From: Defluviitaleaceae bacterium
GTDB lineage: Bacteria > Bacillota > Clostridia > Lachnospirales > WRAX01
Direction: 5' to 3'
Assembly (NCBI GenBank): GCA_009784575.1
Contig: WRBK01000003.1
Coordinates: 1-46,748 of the forward strand
Length of the DNA stretch: 46,748 nt
Shown here: in pieces, positions 9,016-20,551 of the stretch
Position numbering within the stretch: the first letter of the stretch is position 1
Layout of the letters: the number at the start of each line of letters is the position of its first letter
Position numbers and translations under genes: made by a program
The notes under the pieces: model-generated
Told to the model about the DNA's origin: nothing
The model's database searches: none
The model's input: the letters and a program-made list of their open reading frames with translations, nothing else

Positions 9016-9801
9016 ATGAATATAAAAATGCTGGCTACAGCTAGCTTGGCAATAATTTTTGCCACAACAGGGCTTTCTAATGATATTATGCGCTGGTATT
9101 TTACACGCCCAGCAGAAGCGCACCAAACACCAGGGGCGCAAGATAAGATAGATATAGAGCAATATGGTGCGTATTATCTCGGCGATACTTCACAAAAAGA
9201 GTTATACCTCACCTTCGACGAAGGCTACGAAAATGGCTATACAGAGGTAATTCTTGATGTACTTGCAGAAAAAAATGTACCAGCCGCCTTTTTTGTAACA
9301 AAAAGCTATATTCGGGAAAACCCCGAGCTTGTAGAGCGCATGATTACAGAAGGTCATGTTGTGGGCAATCATACAGTAAAGCACAAAAGTAGCCCCTCGC
9401 TTTCTGAATCCGAAATGATTACGGAGCTTACAAGTGTTGCGGAATATTTCAAAGAAACAACAGGCAAAGACATGCCGCCTTTTTTTAGACCACCAATGGG
9501 CGAATATAGCGAGCGCGTGCTTGCAATCACGCAGGATGAGGGATATTATACCATTTTCTGGTCATTTGCATACCAAGATTGGATACAGGATAAACAGCCA
9601 GGCGCAGCAACCGCGCACAAAAAGGTCATGGAAGGTCTCCATAATGGTGCGATTTTACTTTTGCATGCGGTATCTTCTTCAAATGCAGAGGCTATGGCAG
9701 ATATTATAGATTCCGCAAAAGAGCTTGGCTACGAGTTTAAGTCACTTTATGAATTACCAAATATTGATAATTTCGGGGAGGAAAATTTATGGAACAGATG
9801 A
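9016..9801 (+). CDS. pdaA: Polysaccharide deacetylase, PdaA-like (delta-lactam biosynthetic de-N-acetylase)
   Basis: A 261-residue secreted or membrane-anchored NodB-domain protein. An N-terminal hydrophobic segment (about residues 5-22) is followed by the catalytic domain from residue 62: motif 1 TFDEGYENGY with D68, motif 2 GNHTVKH, motif 3 FFRPPMGEYS, and the C-terminal LLLHAVSSSNAEAM. The layout matches Bacillus PdaA, which deacetylates N-acetylmuramic acid during formation of muramic delta-lactam in spore cortex. Motif 1 has Glu at the position where PdaA usually has Asn. The gene overlaps pgi by 13 bp. A sporulation role follows from the family, not from the context. Confidence 0.87.
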   Translation: MNIKMLATASLAIIFATTGLSNDIMRWYFTRPAEAHQTPGAQDKIDIEQYGAYYLGDTSQKELYLTFDEGYENGYTEVILDVLAEKNVPAAFFVTKSYIRENPELVERMITEGHVVGNHTVKHKSSPSLSESEMITELTSVAEYFKETTGKDMPPFFRPPMGEYSERVLAITQDEGYYTIFWSFAYQDWIQDKQPGAATAHKKVMEGLHNGAILLLHAVSSSNAEAMADIIDSAKELGYEFKSLYELPNIDNFGEENLWNR

Positions 9802-11189
9802 GAATTAAGCTTGACTTTAACAACATGCTTGCCGAATATGTAGGCAATGATGGCATCACCATAGCAGAGGTAGACCGTCTGGCGGGCAAGATAAAAGCCG
9901 CAAACCAAGCAATGATGCAAAAGCGCGAAAAAATGCAATGGCGCGATTTGCCGCATAATCAAGCTGATGTTGTGGAAGAAATTTTGGCATACGCAAATGA
10001 GATACGCCCAAAAATAAAGGCTTTGGTGGTGTTTGGCATTGGTGGTTCGGCTTTAGGACCTATTGCTGTTCAGCAGGCAATACATAGCCCATATTACAAC
10101 CTTTCTGAAAAATATCGCAATGGTAACCCACAGCTCTTTGTGGCAGACAATATAGACCCTGCAACCATCAGCCATCTGCTAGAGCTTGTGGATTTGAAAG
10201 ACACACTATTTAGTGTGGTATCCAAATCTGGCTCTACATCAGAGACCATGGCGCAATTTATGATTATCAAAGATATACTGGAGCGCAAGCTAGGCAAAGA
10301 CACCGCCCGCAAGCATATAGTATGCACTACAGACCGCGAAAATGGAAATCTCATCAAAATAGCAAAAGAGGAAGGGTACAAAACTTTCTATATCCCATCT
10401 GGTGTTGGCGGGCGTTTTTCTCAGCTATGCCCTGTGGGTCTTTTGCCTGCGGCCATTTGTGGTATAGACATCAAAAAGATGCTTGAGGGCGCAGCATATA
10501 TGAATGAGCTTACTAGAAATGATAATATCTGGCAAAATCCTGCATATATCTATGCCATCCTACATTATATAGCCATGAAGAAGGGCAAAAATATATCTGT
10601 AATGATGCCTTATGCAGATTCGCTTAAGTATATCTCTGATTGGTATGCTCAACTATGGGCTGAATCGCTTGGCAAGAAATACGATAATAATGGCAATGTG
10701 GTAAATGTGGGTCAAACGCCTGTAAAGGCTCTGGGCGTTACAGACCAACATAGCCAAGTGCAGTTATATATGGAAGGGCCATTTGATAAGATAATGGTGT
10801 TTGTTGGCGTGGATGACTTCCCGCGTGATGTGCCTATCCCTAAGAGTTTTGAGGACATACCTAGCGTAGGGTTTTTGGGCGGACACTCTCTAGCAGAGTT
10901 ATTATTAGCAGAGCAAGCCGCCACAGAATATGCCCTTCAACAATCAGGCAGAATGAACATGACTATTACGCTACCCGAGGTTAATGAGCATACCATAGGG
11001 CAAATCCTGTATATGCTAGAGGTCGCCACAGCTTATGCAGGCGAACTACTGAATATTGATGCTTTTGACCAACCAGGTGTAGAAGCAGGCAAAGATGCCA
11101 CATATGCATATTTTGGTCGTCCTGGTTATGATGCAAAAAGAGCAGAGATGGAAGCACAGCCAAAGAAAAATCCTAAGTATATAATCTAA
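9789..11189 (+). CDS. pgi: Glucose-6-phosphate isomerase
   Basis: A 466-residue phosphoglucose isomerase that interconverts glucose 6-phosphate and fructose 6-phosphate. The family segments are all present: GIGGSALGP, the phosphate loop SKSGSTSETM, GVGGRFSQLCPVGLLPA, and DQHSQVQLYMEGP. Its length agrees with the short Gram-positive form (about 450). The start at 9789 has GGGGAGG 7 bases upstream and lies inside the end of pdaA, indicating translational coupling; an ATG three codons later is possible. Confidence 0.95.
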   Translation: MEQMRIKLDFNNMLAEYVGNDGITIAEVDRLAGKIKAANQAMMQKREKMQWRDLPHNQADVVEEILAYANEIRPKIKALVVFGIGGSALGPIAVQQAIHSPYYNLSEKYRNGNPQLFVADNIDPATISHLLELVDLKDTLFSVVSKSGSTSETMAQFMIIKDILERKLGKDTARKHIVCTTDRENGNLIKIAKEEGYKTFYIPSGVGGRFSQLCPVGLLPAAICGIDIKKMLEGAAYMNELTRNDNIWQNPAYIYAILHYIAMKKGKNISVMMPYADSLKYISDWYAQLWAESLGKKYDNNGNVVNVGQTPVKALGVTDQHSQVQLYMEGPFDKIMVFVGVDDFPRDVPIPKSFEDIPSVGFLGGHSLAELLLAEQAATEYALQQSGRMNMTITLPEVNEHTIGQILYMLEVATAYAGELLNIDAFDQPGVEAGKDATYAYFGRPGYDAKRAEMEAQPKKNPKYII

Positions 11190-11207
11190 CTCAGGAAGGA
11201 TAGCATA

Positions 11208-11603
11208 ATGAATGATTTTGAACTAAAACATGGAGAAAGAAACACCAAAGGAATACTATTGGTCGATGATGCCTTAACTATGCGCATTAGACTAAAGGAC
11301 ATCTTGGCAAAAGGCAATCACGATGTTATTGGCGAGGCAGAAAACGGCGTGGAGGCCGTCGAAAAATACAAAGAACTTAGACCAGGTCTTGTTCTTATGG
11401 ATATTTCTATGCCAGAAATGAGCGGCATACTTGCTACAAGAGCCATCAAAGTATTTGACCCAGATGCCCTTATCATAATGTGTACTGCCATGGGTCAAGA
11501 AACCATGGTTCGTGAGGCTGTACAAGCTGGTGCGACTGACTTCATTTGTAAGCCAGTTAAAGAAAATGACCTTTTGGATAAGGTTCAAAAATTGATTGGT
11601 TAA
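11208..11603 (+). CDS. CheY-like single-domain response regulator
   Basis: A 131-residue receiver domain without an output domain. Key residues are visible: acidic pair D20-D21, phosphoacceptor D65 in VLMDISMPEMSG, T93 in MCTAMGQ, and K115 in ICKPVKEND. This combination matches the CheY-like regulators of clostridia and spirochaetes. No histidine kinase or chemotaxis gene is nearby. An AGGAAGG ribosome site precedes the ATG. It is followed after 5 bp by a broken gene on the same strand. Confidence 0.88.
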   Translation: MNDFELKHGERNTKGILLVDDALTMRIRLKDILAKGNHDVIGEAENGVEAVEKYKELRPGLVLMDISMPEMSGILATRAIKVFDPDALIIMCTAMGQETMVREAVQAGATDFICKPVKENDLLDKVQKLIG

Positions 11604-11608
11604 GTGTC

Positions 11609-12361
11609 ATGGCGGCAAGTATGCTAAAGTATGATTTTACATATGCTGATTTGGCTGTTAAATTCTCAGAAACAGGTGATTCTGATTTGCTGCATCAAAT
11701 TGCAGAAGCAGATGCCGCAAGACATCCACATAATCATGCAGATATGGCAAAATATGATATTCCAAGAGATACTATTTTGGAACTTTTCACCCACTATTTA
11801 ACTGCACACAAGACCGATGAGGGGCGAGAAAAAGCATTATCAACCCTTAAAACAAATATTGTCTATGCTAAAGAAAATATTGTCAAGGATAGGTTTGCAG
11901 AAAAAACCGCTTTGCAATATTTATCAGAGGGCTTTGTTTTTGCTGGCTCAATATTTTTTTACATTTGGGCATGATATTGGTGTTGCATATGACAACAATT
12001 GTAGTCTGCATGCTGGATTCATTCAGTTGAAACAAGGAAAGATGATATCTCTTGACATCACTACATATCAAGAAGCCTCCAAAATCATAGAATACCTCAC
12101 CCATCTTGAAGGCATGGGAACATACGCCCCGTTAAAAATCCATATGCGCGAAAATGCTATGGGTATTGATAGAGATTATGTTATAGTAATTTAACTTGAA
12201 AATGACTATACATGGCAAGATGCAGATTCAATGATAGGGCTTGAGAGAGAATATTTTGACATCTATCGTCATTCCAAAAACAACCCTAATACTATTTTGA
12301 CCAAGGATGACTGGGGTAAATTGGCAACTTTAGATGGCGGTGGCAAAAGTTATAAAATAAT
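11609..12361 (+). pseudogene. Multiply disrupted gene, probably a former metalloprotease-like protein
   Basis: Three pieces of one protein are spread over this interval. The first frame (11609-11974) ends shortly after the seven-T run near 11955; reading resumes in the +1 frame with FGHDIGVAYDNNCSLHAGF and continues to a TAA at 12192-12194. The same frame then stays open with sequence such as EYFDIYRHSKNNPNTIL until the terminator at 12363. From memory, intact relatives carry an HELHH zinc motif followed by (A/V)GF between the CSL and HAGF segments; here CSL is joined straight to HAGF, so an internal deletion of the motif is likely. One frameshift, one stop and one deletion argue for decay and not for a sequencing error. 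The family name is uncertain (DUF5700-like). Confidence 0.65.
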
Positions 12362-12362
12362 C

Positions 12363-12399
12363 AAAAACTACCCATGCAATTTATGCAAGGGTAGTTTTT
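12363..12399. terminator. Bidirectional intrinsic terminator
   Basis: A perfect 11-bp stem AAAAACTACCC / GGGTAGTTTTT (12363-12373 with 12389-12399), with an inner TGCA/TGCA pairing. A-rich 5' and T-rich 3' arms let it serve both the plus-strand pseudogene and the minus-strand SHOCT-like gene that ends at 12407. Confidence 0.85.
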
Positions 12400-12406
12400 G
12401 ATTACG

Positions 12407-12817
12407 CTATTTCTTTAACTCTTCTTTTTCTTCTGGTCTCGGGCCATTATCAGCAGGTTGTTCATCACTTCCGCATCCGCATCCTTCTTCGCCACAGCAT
12501 TCGCCATTCATATTCTTTACCTTTTCGTTAAGGCTTTGCGAAATATTGTCCGCTATATCCGCTGTTTTCGCTACAACATTTTTTGCAAACTCTTTTACCT
12601 TTGGCTCGGCCTTTTTGGTCGCCTCATTGAGTTTGCATGTCACATCTTTACAAAATTCTTTCATGTCGTTGGTGAATGCTTTGAATTTTTCCTCAAATTG
12701 CTTACCGCCGCCCTCATTACCCGTAGCACGCAGCCCTTCTAGCAACTTTGTAGCCTCATCAACCGTAATTTTGCCTTCATCTACCATTTTAAGCACTTGC
12801 ATTCTCTCTTCTTGCAT
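12407..12817 (-). CDS. SHOCT-like domain protein with amphipathic middle and Cys-rich tail
   Basis: A 136-residue protein. Residues 1-30 (EERMQVLKMVDEGKITVDEA) match the short SHOCT-like/YvlB-N helix pair found at the start of LiaX/YvlB-type envelope-stress proteins. Residues about 38-105 are a charged amphipathic helix (EEKFKAFTNDMKEFCKDVTCK and on). Near the C-terminus a cluster ECCGEEGCGCG could bind a metal. AGGAGG precedes the ATG. It lies downstream of the ATP synthase operon on the same strand, with a 114-bp gap that contains a weak hairpin. Function is unknown; no membrane segment was seen. Confidence 0.75.
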   Translation of the reverse strand: MQEERMQVLKMVDEGKITVDEATKLLEGLRATGNEGGGKQFEEKFKAFTNDMKEFCKDVTCKLNEATKKAEPKVKEFAKNVVAKTADIADNISQSLNEKVKNMNGECCGEEGCGCGSDEQPADNGPRPEEKEELKK

Positions 12818-12858
12818 ATTTCTTTACCTCCTTTAATACCGTTTCTACTCGTAAAATA

Positions 12859-12878
12859 CAAAAGGGAATCGCCTTTTG
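12859..12878 (-). terminator. Weak hairpin after atpC
   Basis: CAAAAGG pairs with CCTTTTG over a 6-base loop; on the minus strand it is followed by a loose T-rich stretch. It may be a partial terminator of the ATP synthase operon, but the stem is short. Confidence 0.35.
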
Positions 12879-12931
12879 CCTTATCAAGTAAGTATACGCA
12901 ATTCCCCCAAAAAAGTATGAAATTATAATAA

Positions 12932-13369
12932 CTATTTTTTATCGCCGCTTTTGATATCTGATAAGCCTACCAAATCTAGGCGCACAGAAGCTTTGCGCAA
13001 TGCAAGCTTTAATCGCTTTTCGTCCAAATCTGATTTTTGCTCAGTTTTGCGACGTTCTGCACGTTCTACAGCTCTACGCGCGCGCTCGGCATCTATCTCT
13101 TCTGGGCATTCTGCAATATCAGCCAAAATGGTCACACCTTCCCTATTCACTTCAGCGAAGCCACCAAAAACAGCGAAATATTCGACCTTTTCGTCATTAT
13201 ATACGCGCAATGGGCCATAACCCATAACAGTGGTAACAGGTTGGTGTCCTGAAAGCACACCTATTTGCCCGTCAGCAGTATGCATAATAACCATATCAAC
13301 TTGCTCATCAAAAACAGGCTTTGTTGGCGTAACTATTTTTAGGTGTAGCTTTTTGCTTTTTTCAGCCAT
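12932..13369 (-). CDS. atpC: ATP synthase F1 subunit epsilon
   Basis: A 145-residue epsilon subunit of the F1 central stalk. The N-terminal beta-sandwich reads LHLKIVTPTKPVFDEQVDMV and contains the family loop DGQIGVLSGHQPVTT; the C-terminal part is a helical hairpin rich in Glu and Arg (ERARRAVERAERRKTE). It is the last gene of the atp operon, 10 bp after atpD. Length fits the family (about 130-140). Confidence 0.93.
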   Translation of the reverse strand: MAEKSKKLHLKIVTPTKPVFDEQVDMVIMHTADGQIGVLSGHQPVTTVMGYGPLRVYNDEKVEYFAVFGGFAEVNREGVTILADIAECPEEIDAERARRAVERAERRKTEQKSDLDEKRLKLALRKASVRLDLVGLSDIKSGDKK

Positions 13370-13379
13370 AGCATCTCAC

Positions 13380-14777
<1,398 letters not shown>

Positions 14778-14783
14778 TCATTT

Positions 14784-15458
14784 CTATTTGCTCTGTTTCT
14801 CCCAAGCCTCTTGTAAAGCCGCATCCATGCGCCCCAGTACATCCTTTTTCTGCGGCTTGTTGTGACCAGATATGCATATATCAAAATCATATTGCTTAAA
14901 AAGGGCGATGGTGCTTTGCATCGTAGCCATGTCGGTGTTAATCTTAGGAATTATCTCTTCATCAGTATCACCAATCTCGTCACCAGCATACAGCATCTTA
15001 TCTACAGCATCATACACGCTTATGCTATTCGCGCTATGCCCTGGCGAATGAAAAAGCTCAATGCCATCATCAGGGAAATACATGTTGCCTTCAAAGGTCA
15101 CATTCGGGAGGCACTTGTGAACTTCACCGTCAATAAAATCAGATAGCTCGCGCACAGAAGCATCCCAATGCTCCTCTAAAATTTCGCGACATAGCTTATG
15201 CGCTATTATAGGACAGTTTTCAAAAACCCAATTGCCCCAAAGATGATCCCAATGACTGTGGGTATTAATGACGATTATTGGTTTTTTGTCATCATCAATA
15301 TACTCCATTATGGGCTTTACGCTACCACTCCCAAACCCCGTATCTATAATGAAGTTGTGCTTTGCCCCCAGGATAAGCCCTAGATTCATATCACAACCCC
15401 ATTGCGGCACAGGTTGGGTAAACATAATATTACGATTTGTAATTTTAATTGGTTTCAT
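14784..15458 (-). CDS. MBL-fold metallo-hydrolase inserted in the ATP synthase operon
   Basis: A 224-residue metallo-beta-lactamase-fold protein. The metal motifs are complete: THSHWDH (HxHxDH), the downstream histidine in SPGHSANS, the bridging aspartate in YAGDEIGD, and the last histidine in SGHNKP. It resembles the glyoxalase II-like or flavin-free hydrolase members, with a very short C-terminal extension, so the substrate could be a thioester or an ester. It sits between atpG (11-bp gap) and atpD (15-bp gap) on the same strand and must be co-transcribed. I know of no MBL protein that is part of ATP synthase; a role in the complex is not implied by the sequence. Confidence 0.9.
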   Translation of the reverse strand: MKPIKITNRNIMFTQPVPQWGCDMNLGLILGAKHNFIIDTGFGSGSVKPIMEYIDDDKKPIIVINTHSHWDHLWGNWVFENCPIIAHKLCREILEEHWDASVRELSDFIDGEVHKCLPNVTFEGNMYFPDDGIELFHSPGHSANSISVYDAVDKMLYAGDEIGDTDEEIIPKINTDMATMQSTIALFKQYDFDICISGHNKPQKKDVLGRMDAALQEAWEKQSK

Positions 15459-15469
15459 GAAGCTCTCTC

Positions 15470-16339
15470 CTACTGCAACGCATTGGCTCCGCCGACAATC
15501 TCCGAAATCTCCTGCGTAATAGCTGCTTGACGCGCCCTATTGTACACAAGATTCAGGCTATCTATGATATTGCCGGCATTTTCTGTAGCACTGTCCATAG
15601 CCGTCATTGTAGCCGCCTGACCAGATGCCGCCGAGGTAGATAGTGCCTCCAGCGTGATAGCCGCAAGGAATTTTGGCGCGATATAATCTAGCACCTCATA
15701 TGGGCTAGGCTCAAACTTAATAAGATTCGCACCCTTTTCCGCGGCATCTATAAAGTCTATTTCATACAGCGGCAGAATTTGTACAGATTGTGGTGTGTAG
15801 GTAATCGCCGACACAAATTCTGTGTAACAAATATGCACTTCGTCAATTAACCCTTTAAGATACATTGGCAAAATCTTGTCCGTTATCTCTTGAGCATCCT
15901 CATAAAAAGGATTTTCAGAAATGCCATTTTGCGAATCTAGGATATTATCGCCTCTGCGGCGAAAAAAATCTCTGGACTTATTGCCGATGCAGTAGTACGA
16001 AACTTGCTTGCCATCGGCTATCAGGCTGTCGCCCAGCTCTGCACCAAGCTTGCAAATATTGGTATTATAGCCGCCACAAAGCCCTCTATCATTAGCAATA
16101 ACGATAATCAGAGACTTTTTTGGTACTCGCTTCTCAAAATAGCGATGGTCAAAGTCTGCATTAATAGATATAATATTACCAATGACCTTGCGCATCTGGT
16201 TAAAAAACGGTGTAGACTTAACCAATTTCGCCTTGGCACGCGCCAACTTGGAGCTAGAAACAAGATTCATCGCCTTTGTTGTTTTTTGGGTGGTGCTGAC
16301 AGAACGTATGCGCCCTTTAATTTCACGCATAGTAGCCAT
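15470..16339 (-). CDS. atpG: ATP synthase F1 subunit gamma
   Basis: A 289-residue rotor shaft subunit. The N-terminal helix MREIKGRIRSVSTTQKTTKA, the middle IVIANDRGLCGGYNTN and the C-terminal helix NLVYNRARQAAITQEISEIV are the three conserved parts of gamma. Length is typical. It follows atpA after 13 bp and precedes the MBL-fold gene. Confidence 0.95.
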   Translation of the reverse strand: MATMREIKGRIRSVSTTQKTTKAMNLVSSSKLARAKAKLVKSTPFFNQMRKVIGNIISINADFDHRYFEKRVPKKSLIIVIANDRGLCGGYNTNICKLGAELGDSLIADGKQVSYYCIGNKSRDFFRRRGDNILDSQNGISENPFYEDAQEITDKILPMYLKGLIDEVHICYTEFVSAITYTPQSVQILPLYEIDFIDAAEKGANLIKFEPSPYEVLDYIAPKFLAAITLEALSTSAASGQAATMTAMDSATENAGNIIDSLNLVYNRARQAAITQEISEIVGGANALQ

Positions 16340-16352
16340 AGTCTACACCTCC

Positions 16353-17909
<1,557 letters not shown>

Positions 17910-17939
17910 TCAGTAATCAGAAGCGAATATGGTTCGCCC

Positions 17940-18482
17940 CTAGGCATAACTTCCAAGCAGTTTCTTTTTCAAAGTATCTACCTGATGCTTAACACTAGCA
18001 TCATAAACATAACCATCCACCTCTACGCGAAAGCCAGCAATAAGAGTATCGTCCACAACGCGTTCTATCTCCACCGTCTTGCCTAATTTCTGAGATAGCA
18101 TGACTGTTATTTCTGCCACTTTTTCATGCGGCAATTCTGTGGATGAATATAGTTTGGCTATAGTTTTACGCGCATAGTCCATATATAGCTTATCAAAATG
18201 GCGCAAAACACCAAGGATTTCATCTTTACGCCCGCGCCTTAATAGTAGCGCAAACAATCCAATAAAATCGTCAGGCACTTTGCCTGAAAACGCGGTATTA
18301 AGCGCGTTTACCTTTTGCTCAAGAGCTATGCCAGGGTGGTTTATAATACCAAGAACATCTTTGTCATTTTCTATGACAGCCAATATGCCCTTTGCAGCAT
18401 TATTATATTCTTCTACGGCATTTTTCTCAACAGCTAGGGCAAAAATAGCTTTGGAATAACGCAAAATGGCTAGCTTTTCCAT
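17940..18482 (-). CDS. atpH: ATP synthase F1 subunit delta
   Basis: A 180-residue delta (OSCP-like) subunit that ties F1 to the b stalk. The N-terminal helical domain starts with LAILRYSKAIFALAVEKNAV, and the C-terminal part includes the family motif region VDDTLIAGFRVEVDGYVYDAS. Its start overlaps the end of atpF by 13 bp. Confidence 0.93.
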   Translation of the reverse strand: MEKLAILRYSKAIFALAVEKNAVEEYNNAAKGILAVIENDKDVLGIINHPGIALEQKVNALNTAFSGKVPDDFIGLFALLLRRGRKDEILGVLRHFDKLYMDYARKTIAKLYSSTELPHEKVAEITVMLSQKLGKTVEIERVVDDTLIAGFRVEVDGYVYDASVKHQVDTLKKKLLGSYA

Positions 18483-19030
18483 TCTACCGCCCCCAATTCA
18501 GCTATAGCTTGATTGAGCAATCTGTCGCGCGTAGCATCATCCGTTGTAAGTTGACTACCAATAAGCCTTTCAGCCATAAGGGCTGAAACTTGAACAATCT
18601 CGCGATGTATTTCATCTTTTGCTTTTTCGCGCTCTTGTTCTATCTCGCGGCGTGCCCTTTCCATTATAAGGCTTGCTTCGCTTTTAGCCGCAGCAATAAT
18701 TTCTGCCTCGCGCGCTGATGCTGTTTTCTTTGCCGTGTCCAAAATTTCGTCTCTTTCGCCTGAGATGCCCTTTAGTTTGGTCTCATAGGTAGCTTTACTT
18801 TCTTCAGACTTCTTGAAATTTTCTGCGGCAGATTCTATTTCGTTTTTAATACGCTCGCGACGTTTTTCTAGGAATTGCAGGATGGGCTTGTATAATAGCC
18901 AAGAAAGAACAAATATGATGAATGCCATATTTAGCCAAACAAACCAAAGGCTGTTCAAAAAGCCCCAGTCAAACCCTAAAACACCAGAATAATCATCAAT
19001 CGGCGTAAATGCAGTTAATAATGCAATCAA
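18470..19030 (-). CDS. atpF: ATP synthase Fo subunit b
   Basis: A 186-residue subunit with one membrane segment (about residues 24-46, including LWFVWLNMAFIIFVLSWLLY) followed by a long charged helix rich in Glu, Lys and Ala, as in the peripheral stalk. The start is a TTG at 19030 with GGAGG 7 bases upstream. It is the only in-frame start that leaves room for the N-terminal region before the membrane segment. It overlaps atpH by 13 bp. Confidence 0.93.
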   Translation of the reverse strand: MIALLTAFTPIDDYSGVLGFDWGFLNSLWFVWLNMAFIIFVLSWLLYKPILQFLEKRRERIKNEIESAAENFKKSEESKATYETKLKGISGERDEILDTAKKTASAREAEIIAAAKSEASLIMERARREIEQEREKAKDEIHREIVQVSALMAERLIGSQLTTDDATRDRLLNQAIAELGAVEWKS

Positions 19031-19078
19031 GGCGTAACCTCCTCTCTAAAGACTAGAAGTCAGATTATCGTCTTCACA

Positions 19079-19408
19079 TTATTGTCCAAGATAAATGCCA
19101 ACGAACATGGTCGGTGTAACAAAAAGAAGCAAAATAGCTACAAGAAGACCATACAGACCACCCGTCTCAGCAATGGCCAAGCCAAGGATGAGCGTAGAGC
19201 GGATTTGACCTGTCGCTTCTGGCTGGCGGCCAATAGCCTCTACGGCTTTGCCCACGGCAAGACCTTGAGAGAAAGAAGGTGCCATGCCCGCCAAGGCGGC
19301 AATAGCCGCACCAATGGCGCATGCTGCCAAAATGAGAGAAATAGGGTCGCCGCCTGCCGTAACAGAAAGCATACCGACTGCTGATTGTAACAATTGTTCT
19401 ACATACAT
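19079..19408 (-). CDS. atpE: ATP synthase Fo subunit c, sodium-type residues
   Basis: A 109-residue c subunit with two membrane helices joined by the conserved loop [10 protein letters not shown]. The ion-carrying acid is E81 in [11 protein letters not shown]48 in helix 1 (PSFSQG), T82 next to the acid and Y86 align with the ligands Q32, S66 and Y70 of the Ilyobacter sodium c ring, as far as I recall that sequence, which favours sodium coupling; the residue matching T67 is G. The N-terminus is about 20 residues longer than usual, with a hydrophobic stretch before helix 1. AGGAGG precedes the ATG. Confidence 0.94.
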   Translation of the reverse strand: MYVEQLLQSAVGMLSVTAGGDPISLILAACAIGAAIAALAGMAPSFSQGLAVGKAVEAIGRQPEATGQIRSTLILGLAIAETGGLYGLLVAILLLFVTPTMFVGIYLGQ

Positions 19409-19448
19409 TGATGTTTCCTCCTAAAAATGTATTTTAAAAATTTAACTC

Positions 19449-20156
19449 CTACTCTGTAGCTGGTGCTTTTGTCATTATAAAAAACATAGATAATGTAATG
19501 AAAATATACGCTTGCAGTGCGCCGAAAAAGATATCAAAAACCAAAGAAAGCGCGCCAGGTATAGCTATGGAAGCCCACCACGGAAGCAAGAAGTATATAA
19601 GGCTCATCAAAATCAATCCGCTGAGAATATTAGCAAAAAGACGCATACCAAGCGATACAGATTTTGTGAGGTCTGAAATTATGTTTAGCGGAGCAAAAAC
19701 AAATATAGGTTCAAGCCATTCTTTAAAATGCCTAGCACCGTTGTAGCGTATGCCGATATATTGCATCAAAACAACTGTTGTAAGACCCATAGAGAAAGTT
19801 ACGGCTAGGTCTGCCGTTGGGTTACGCAGACCCGTGATGCCGATAATATTGGCAAAAAAGAAGAAAATGAAAACACCAAAAAACCAATTGCCCAAAAAGC
19901 GATATTTGGGGGTCATTATGCTAGTTGCATAGCCATCAAAGAACTCAACAATGGCTTCCATAATATTTTGAAATTTGGTTTCTGGCACTTCTTTAAAATT
20001 CTTTATTTTGATGCGCACAACCACAGCCAGCACAACCAAAACAATACCGATAAGCCACAAGGATATCAGCGTATCGTCGAGAGTGATAAAGATATTATCT
20101 GTGAAGTAGAGCCTAGCATATCCAGAATTTTCTATACTGGTAATGTCAAAGTCCAC
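19449..20156 (-). CDS. atpB: ATP synthase Fo subunit a
   Basis: A 235-residue membrane subunit. The essential arginine is R172 in SVSLGMRLFANILSG, and helix 6 is the long hydrophobic C-terminal stretch ending FITLSMFFIM. The start is GTG at 20156 overlapping the TAG stop of the atpI-like gene by one base, with AGGAGG upstream. Together with the c subunit it forms the ion path. Confidence 0.95.
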   Translation of the reverse strand: MDFDITSIENSGYARLYFTDNIFITLDDTLISLWLIGIVLVVLAVVVRIKIKNFKEVPETKFQNIMEAIVEFFDGYATSIMTPKYRFLGNWFFGVFIFFFFANIIGITGLRNPTADLAVTFSMGLTTVVLMQYIGIRYNGARHFKEWLEPIFVFAPLNIISDLTKSVSLGMRLFANILSGLILMSLIYFLLPWWASIAIPGALSLVFDIFFGALQAYIFITLSMFFIMTKAPATE

Positions 20157-20551
20157 TATGCCTCTCCTCCTTTCTCATTTTTAATGAAAAGTCTAGCAGA
20201 AACAGCCGCCAATGTCATAGCAAGCGTGCCTACAAAAGTGCCTACAAGACCCCAAAGGTCAAGTAACAAAAATGCACCAACCAAAACTGCACCTGTCAGC
20301 AAATACCGTGACATATAGCCTAGCTGTACAAAGTTTTTAGCACTTTTAACGTCATCTGGTCCAGCCTGTAAAAGCCTGCTAACAGCACGGTCTAGCATAA
20401 ATGTTTTCAAGACAGACATTGCTGCACCTATCACCACACCAATAGCAAAAAACAATGGGTCTGGCACAAAAAACATGCCAATAGCTAAGCCAATAGCAGA
20501 AAATACCAATGTGCCTAGCATTATTCCTTTTGTGGTGGGCGATATATTCAT
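20156..20551 (-). CDS. atpI: ATP synthase subunit I-like membrane protein
   Basis: A 131-residue protein with four hydrophobic segments at the usual atpI position directly before atpB. Members of this family help c-ring assembly or magnesium supply. Sequence conservation is weak, so the call relies on topology, length and place. It overlaps both neighbours: 4 bp with wecB (ATGA) and one base with atpB. Confidence 0.8.
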   Translation of the reverse strand: MNISPTTKGIMLGTLVFSAIGLAIGMFFVPDPLFFAIGVVIGAAMSVLKTFMLDRAVSRLLQAGPDDVKSAKNFVQLGYMSRYLLTGAVLVGAFLLLDLWGLVGTFVGTLAMTLAAVSARLFIKNEKGGEA

